Source: JAEUUM01 sp038326165 (lineage in GTDB: Bacteria > Bacteroidota > Bacteroidia > Chitinophagales > Saprospiraceae). Taken from it: a stretch of 64,000 nt of DNA. The notes beneath the pieces are model-generated. The model did not search any database. It saw nothing but the letters and a program-made list of their open reading frames with translations, and was not told the origin of the DNA. A program made the position numbers and the translations under genes. The DNA lies in contig JBBQJT010000005.1 in the NCBI GenBank assembly GCA_038326165.1, positions 1 to 64,000 on the forward strand, given 5' to 3'. Of the stretch, positions 61,201 through 64,000 are shown in pieces. The first letter of the stretch is position 1; each line of letters opens with the position of its first letter.

Positions 61201-62584
61201 TGCTTCATACAGTTGGGATTTTGGAGATGGACAAAACTCTACCTTAAAGAACCCGAGTCATAAATATGCTGCAGAAGGTTCCTATACAGTTGTTATGATA
61301 GCAACAAATGATTGTGGTTCAGTTACTATTACAACGATAGTCAATGTGGTTTTGCCACCTAATGCACAATTCAATAGTGACAATAAAACCGGTTGTAACA
61401 ACCAAACAATCACCTTCGAAGATTTGTCTTCACCTAACACAATTTCATGGGCATGGGAGTTCACAGGAGGTACTCCTTCAAGTTCTACAGAAAAGAATCC
61501 AACTATTTCTTACGGTAGTGTTGGGTCTTACGATGTGACTTTGATTGCAACCAACTCTGCTGGAAGTGATACAATAGTAAAATCAGGATATGTGTTGATC
61601 AGCAATGCAGCTCCTATTGCATCTTTCAATTACAACAATGTAGGTTTGTCCTTTGATTTTAGTAACACATCAGCTGACGCTTATTCATACAATTGGAATT
61701 TTGGTGATGGTGGCTTAAGCAATGATGAGAATCCAAATCATGATTACACTGCATCTGGTGATTTCACGGTTACATTAATAGTAGTGAATGGTTGTGGATC
61801 CGATACAATTACACAACAAGTTACTGTAGTTGGAACTCCTCCAATTGGTGATTTCGGCAGTAATGTTACATCAGGATGTCTTCCTTTGGTGGTAACATAT
61901 CAAGATGGCACTGTGGGTGGTGCAACTTCATGGGCATGGACTTTCCCTGGGGGAGAGCCGGCTACATCAACTGAAGAAAATCCAACAGTTACTTATAATG
62001 CAGGTGGTATTTATGATGTAGAGCTGATTGTTTCTAATAGTTATGGAAGTGATACCATCAAACAAATAAATTACATTGCAGTAGGAAGTGCACCAATTGC
62101 AACGTACACCTATACAAAAAATGGTTCTGTTGTCAATTTCCAAAATCAAACTATAGGCGCTACTAACTACCTGTGGAATTTTGGTGATGGTATTACGAGC
62201 ACAGAAGAAAATCCAATTCATGCCTATGCTGGTTTGGGCCAATATACAGTAACCCTTACTGCAACAAATGAATGTGGAAGTTTCACATTGACTCAAACAA
62301 TCACAATTACTGTAGGAACCAATGAAATTGAGGCCTTTGAATCAGTAATCGTGACACCAAATCCATCCAACGGTCAATTCAGACTTAATATCAATTCAAG
62401 CGAGAATCTTGGAGTTGAGATGAAGGTGGTTGACATGTTAGGTAGATTGGTTTGGTCTAAGCCTTTGGAAGTAAGCAAAGGTTTCTTTACTCAAGAAATT
62501 AGTATTGACAAGCCATCAGGACAATATCTATTGATTCTTACCAGCAACAATAAGTTAAGTATTCAAAAGTTGATTGTTCAATAG
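58238..62584 (+). CDS. Secreted metalloprotease with twelve PKD domains, T9SS-sorted
   Basis: 1448 residues: a signal peptide (1-19, ending TYGQ), a propeptide, a reprolysin-like domain with VAHEFGHNWNYGHD (zinc site, His about 349), then twelve PKD beta-sandwiches from about 405 to 1365, and a type A sorting domain (VIVTPNPSNGQFRLNI). The PKD modules alternate between two types: one with GC-x-PL and WxFPGG, one with WxFGDG and N-x-CG. Six such pairs follow each other. PKD modules in secreted proteases help bind insoluble substrates or act as stalks. The divergent gap of 292 bases separates it from the barrel genes. Confidence 0.94.
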   Translation: MIRFSTLFCLLLVSLTTYGQGKVFVAKSVNIGESSILSKTFKSYQVYDINSSEIHKYFTSSSVSPDVGFIFGNDHSWSLEISENNIMKPGMMAKVHTENGIELQPVSKIKHYIGYRSGTNDKAAFSVNEGFFLAEINTPTESYFIEPLWHTVPDAPRNYVLMYKKNDHISSKEFKCGLDDLQKQNNFFNNQQIGHDHDHDGLEEAVLAPTACKEVQIGLASDKSMCTKYGSIANVQDHISSIINLVQVNYIGQFNDDLQYVISDWVNISCSGTDPWTNSTNASTFLSSFTAWGPGGFGTHDIGECWTNRDFDGGTVGIAWVGTVCTSNRYNCIQDWTNNDNLLRVTVAHEFGHNWNYGHDAASNFIMSPTVNNTSTWSAASKTAINAFIPTRNCLSACIGGTPPQAEFTSNKTEGCKPLTVNFTDQSTNTPTSWLWTFPGGTPATSIAKNPTVVYNSAGVYNVTLKATNSAGSDTETKVNYITVFDKPTANFTFVKNLGIVDFTNTSSGGTSFFWEFGDGENSNDENPQHEYFAPGTYNVKLTVGNLCGTSTITKSVLIVFVPLADFSSNVVTGCAPLTVSFSDESEFFPTSWKWSFPGANPNSSTLANPVVTYNVAGQYDVTLTATNSAGSNTITIEKYITVKAKPIAGFAVVINGYTATFTNTTGGIDNTWKWFFGDGDSSIVKSPVHTYKNPGTYTVTLTAENDCGKSSFTSVITIAAIPKANFTSNKTTGCTPLNVNYTDISTNAPNAWSWSFPGGIPAVSNAQNPIVNYNTGGVYDVTLIATNALGSDTIKVSNYINALSVPVAGFNASVNGNVVNFTNTSTFGGTYLWDFGDGNSSTNANPVHTYTAEGTYTVTLTATNICGANTVTKTVVVVFPPTAAFSADQTNGCASLVVNFTNNSSASATFFNWTFDGGTPSTSTIKNPTVTYVTPGTYAVTLVAGNSGGNDTVTITSYIIVAGPPVPSYFYVNSNGFTNFNNTTINGASYSWDFGDGQNSTLKNPSHKYAAEGSYTVVMIATNDCGSVTITTIVNVVLPPNAQFNSDNKTGCNNQTITFEDLSSPNTISWAWEFTGGTPSSSTEKNPTISYGSVGSYDVTLIATNSAGSDTIVKSGYVLISNAAPIASFNYNNVGLSFDFSNTSADAYSYNWNFGDGGLSNDENPNHDYTASGDFTVTLIVVNGCGSDTITQQVTVVGTPPIGDFGSNVTSGCLPLVVTYQDGTVGGATSWAWTFPGGEPATSTEENPTVTYNAGGIYDVELIVSNSYGSDTIKQINYIAVGSAPIATYTYTKNGSVVNFQNQTIGATNYLWNFGDGITSTEENPIHAYAGLGQYTVTLTATNECGSFTLTQTITITVGTNEIEAFESVIVTPNPSNGQFRLNINSSENLGVEMKVVDMLGRLVWSKPLEVSKGFFTQEISIDKPSGQYLLILTSNNKLSIQKLIVQ

Positions 62585-62605
62585 ACTTTGATAAGTTATA
62601 AATTT

Positions 62606-62639
62606 ACCGGGTTATACAGCGTTTGTGTATAATCCGGTA
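62606..62639 (+). terminator. Hairpin after the PKD protease gene
   Basis: ACCGGGTTATACA pairs with TGTATAATCCGGT (13 pairs, one wobble), 22 bases after the stop codon. The following ATCTTTATG is only a weak U tract, so termination may be incomplete. Confidence 0.65.
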
Positions 62640-62726
62640 TCTTTATGTTAGGAACATTCGTTTGTAATGAGTGAACCCTTAGATAAAAGTTTTTTTGCTT
62701 CCTAAAAACCACAATCCCAGCTGAGC

Positions 62727-64000
62727 ATGATTAGGCAAGCTGTATTATTATTAACTTTTCTATGCAGCATTCAATTGAATGCTCAAAATTGCTCTTGCGT
62801 CAATTGTCCTCAATTGGTTCCTAAAGGTGGTTCAGGTTGCACAGTCAGGGAGTTTCTCTATTTTGTAAATGGTGCAAGTGCTAATGAGTTAAGCGATCCT
62901 GGCCAAGGAGTTTGTGGTGTTACTTTAGATTTTAAGGCAGATTATATATTTCAGATTGAAATGTTGCTTATTTCGCCTGCTGGAGATACAGTATGGCTGT
63001 TGGGTCCTGATGTAGGGACTGGATTTAGTAGCACAGGTTTAAGCAATTGGAATGTTTCATTCCTTCCCACTGCCATAGTTCCATTTCCTGATCCTGGATT
63101 TAGTGACCAATTTACCAACTATGATCCGTGGCAAATTGGTGCAAACTACACTGGAAGTTACCATCCCTATCAAGGGAATTTGGAGGATTTTGATAATGGA
63201 CCAGTTAATGGGCCTTGGAAACTTGTTGTAAAGAATTGCTCTGAGTTGAATAAAGCTGAAGTTATCGATTTTAGTATTATTTTCTGTGATGAGACTGACC
63301 TTGAATGTGGTTGTTTGGCATATGCTGGATACTTTGCAGGATTTAATCTGATCAAGTCATGTGTAGGTTCATCCGTATTGGATTTGGATATCAAGCCTAA
63401 TTTTGCTGGGTATGAACCTGATTCACTATTGTTTAATTATACCTTTGCCATAGCCGCAGGTAACAATGATATTCTGGAGTTTACAAGCAATCCGAATCTC
63501 CAATCATACGGAGCTGGGACCTACAAAGTGTGTGGATTGTCCTATTTGGCAGCTGATTCATTGTCAATCCCATGGTCACAGCTCGATTTGAAACTGGATT
63601 CATTGTACTCTGAAATTAATTCAACTGATCCCCTTTATTGCGCAGATTTGGCTTACAATTGTTTATTTGTCGACATTGAAGTTCAAGGACCTCCTACGTC
63701 AGTTACCTTGCCTTTGTGTGAGGGTAGTTGCATAAACATAGCTGGAACAAATTATTGTAATCCAGGAACTTATGGCTTGAAATATCTGGGTTCTAACGGT
63801 TGTGATAGCCTAGTTAATATGACATTGGTCCTTCAAATAAACGTGAGTTTTACAAGGAATGACACCATTTGTTTTGGAGAATTTGCAATTCTGGGCAATG
63901 ATTTTTATAACAAAACCGGTGCTTATATTTCAACATTTAAAAGTTATGCTGGGTGCGATAGTACAGTCACTTTGAATTTAGTGGTCATCGACCCCAATGT
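62727..64000 (+). CDS. Secreted P-domain protein, cut by window end (partial)
   Basis: The frame from ATG at 62727 is open for more than 424 codons to the end of the window. A signal peptide (MIRQAVLLLTFLCSIQLNAQ) is followed by a Cys-rich start (NCSCVNCPQLVPKGG) and a P-domain-like beta-sandwich at about 40-190 (IEMLLISPAGDTVWLLGPD, then PWKLVVKNCSELNKAEV). After that come Cys-containing repeats such as LPLCEGSCINIAGTNYC and GCDSLVNMTL, then NDTICFGEF and GCDSTVTL, a pattern common in huge Bacteroidota adhesins ending in a sorting domain. No protease motif appears in the visible part. It is separated from the PKD protease by 142 bases. Confidence 0.8.
   Translation, partial: MIRQAVLLLTFLCSIQLNAQNCSCVNCPQLVPKGGSGCTVREFLYFVNGASANELSDPGQGVCGVTLDFKADYIFQIEMLLISPAGDTVWLLGPDVGTGFSSTGLSNWNVSFLPTAIVPFPDPGFSDQFTNYDPWQIGANYTGSYHPYQGNLEDFDNGPVNGPWKLVVKNCSELNKAEVIDFSIIFCDETDLECGCLAYAGYFAGFNLIKSCVGSSVLDLDIKPNFAGYEPDSLLFNYTFAIAAGNNDILEFTSNPNLQSYGAGTYKVCGLSYLAADSLSIPWSQLDLKLDSLYSEINSTDPLYCADLAYNCLFVDIEVQGPPTSVTLPLCEGSCINIAGTNYCNPGTYGLKYLGSNGCDSLVNMTLVLQINVSFTRNDTICFGEFAILGNDFYNKTGAYISTFKSYAGCDSTVTLNLVVIDPN

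Overview
The window comes from a member of the Bacteroidota, most likely a Saprospiria-like lineage (inferred). Signs of this are the low GC content, several proteins ending in type IX secretion (T9SS) sorting tails, a TonB-dependent receptor with a carboxypeptidase-like N-terminal domain, an RRM RNA-binding protein, and promoters of the Bacteroidota type (TTG about 20 bases upstream of TAnnTTTG). I saw no tRNA, rRNA, CRISPR array, transposase or prophage gene.

Layout. 1-606: tail of a T9SS-sorted protein, then a degenerate TTTATGG/GTTTATGG tandem array. 607-9142: exonuclease/GIY-YIG protein, NamZ-type muramidase, FabH, glycosyltransferase, RecQ, MiaB. 9147-14231: sigma-54 activator, LptE, a TPR protein, SecG, GroES-GroEL. 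14374-18414: a sulfur amino-acid operon (metX, osmC-like, PLP sulfhydrylase, hom) behind a short leader ORF with four consecutive cysteine codons and an intrinsic terminator. 18441-20464: RRM protein, SRAP protein, superoxide dismutase. 20670-29345: eight tightly packed genes combining a DUF2064 protein, a TonB-dependent receptor, a YnjBCD-like ABC importer, a radical SAM enzyme and a small CxxC protein. 29445-43555: housekeeping genes (fumC, DUF177-rpmF-ridA-trpS, metK, mtgA, gcvP, hldD, PPTase, dcd). 43576-49605: T9SS protein, PASTA protein and a double D-Ala-D-Ala ligase. 50064-64000: cell-surface island with two reprolysin-like metalloproteases, a large predicted outer-membrane protein with a small barrel partner, and a P-domain protein cut by the window end.

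The strongest candidates for something undescribed are: (1) the polycysteine leader attenuator at 14374-14584, whose segments can form either a terminator or a competing antiterminator; (2) a family of four intergenic palindromic repeats (7447, 31082, 35871 and 49787) in two orientations, with conserved ends, variable centres and paired base changes in their stems; (3) the receptor-importer-radical SAM operon; and (4) the tandem Ddl, in which the first half has lost canonical ATP-grasp residues. Functions are inferred from motifs and remembered family features; no search was run.
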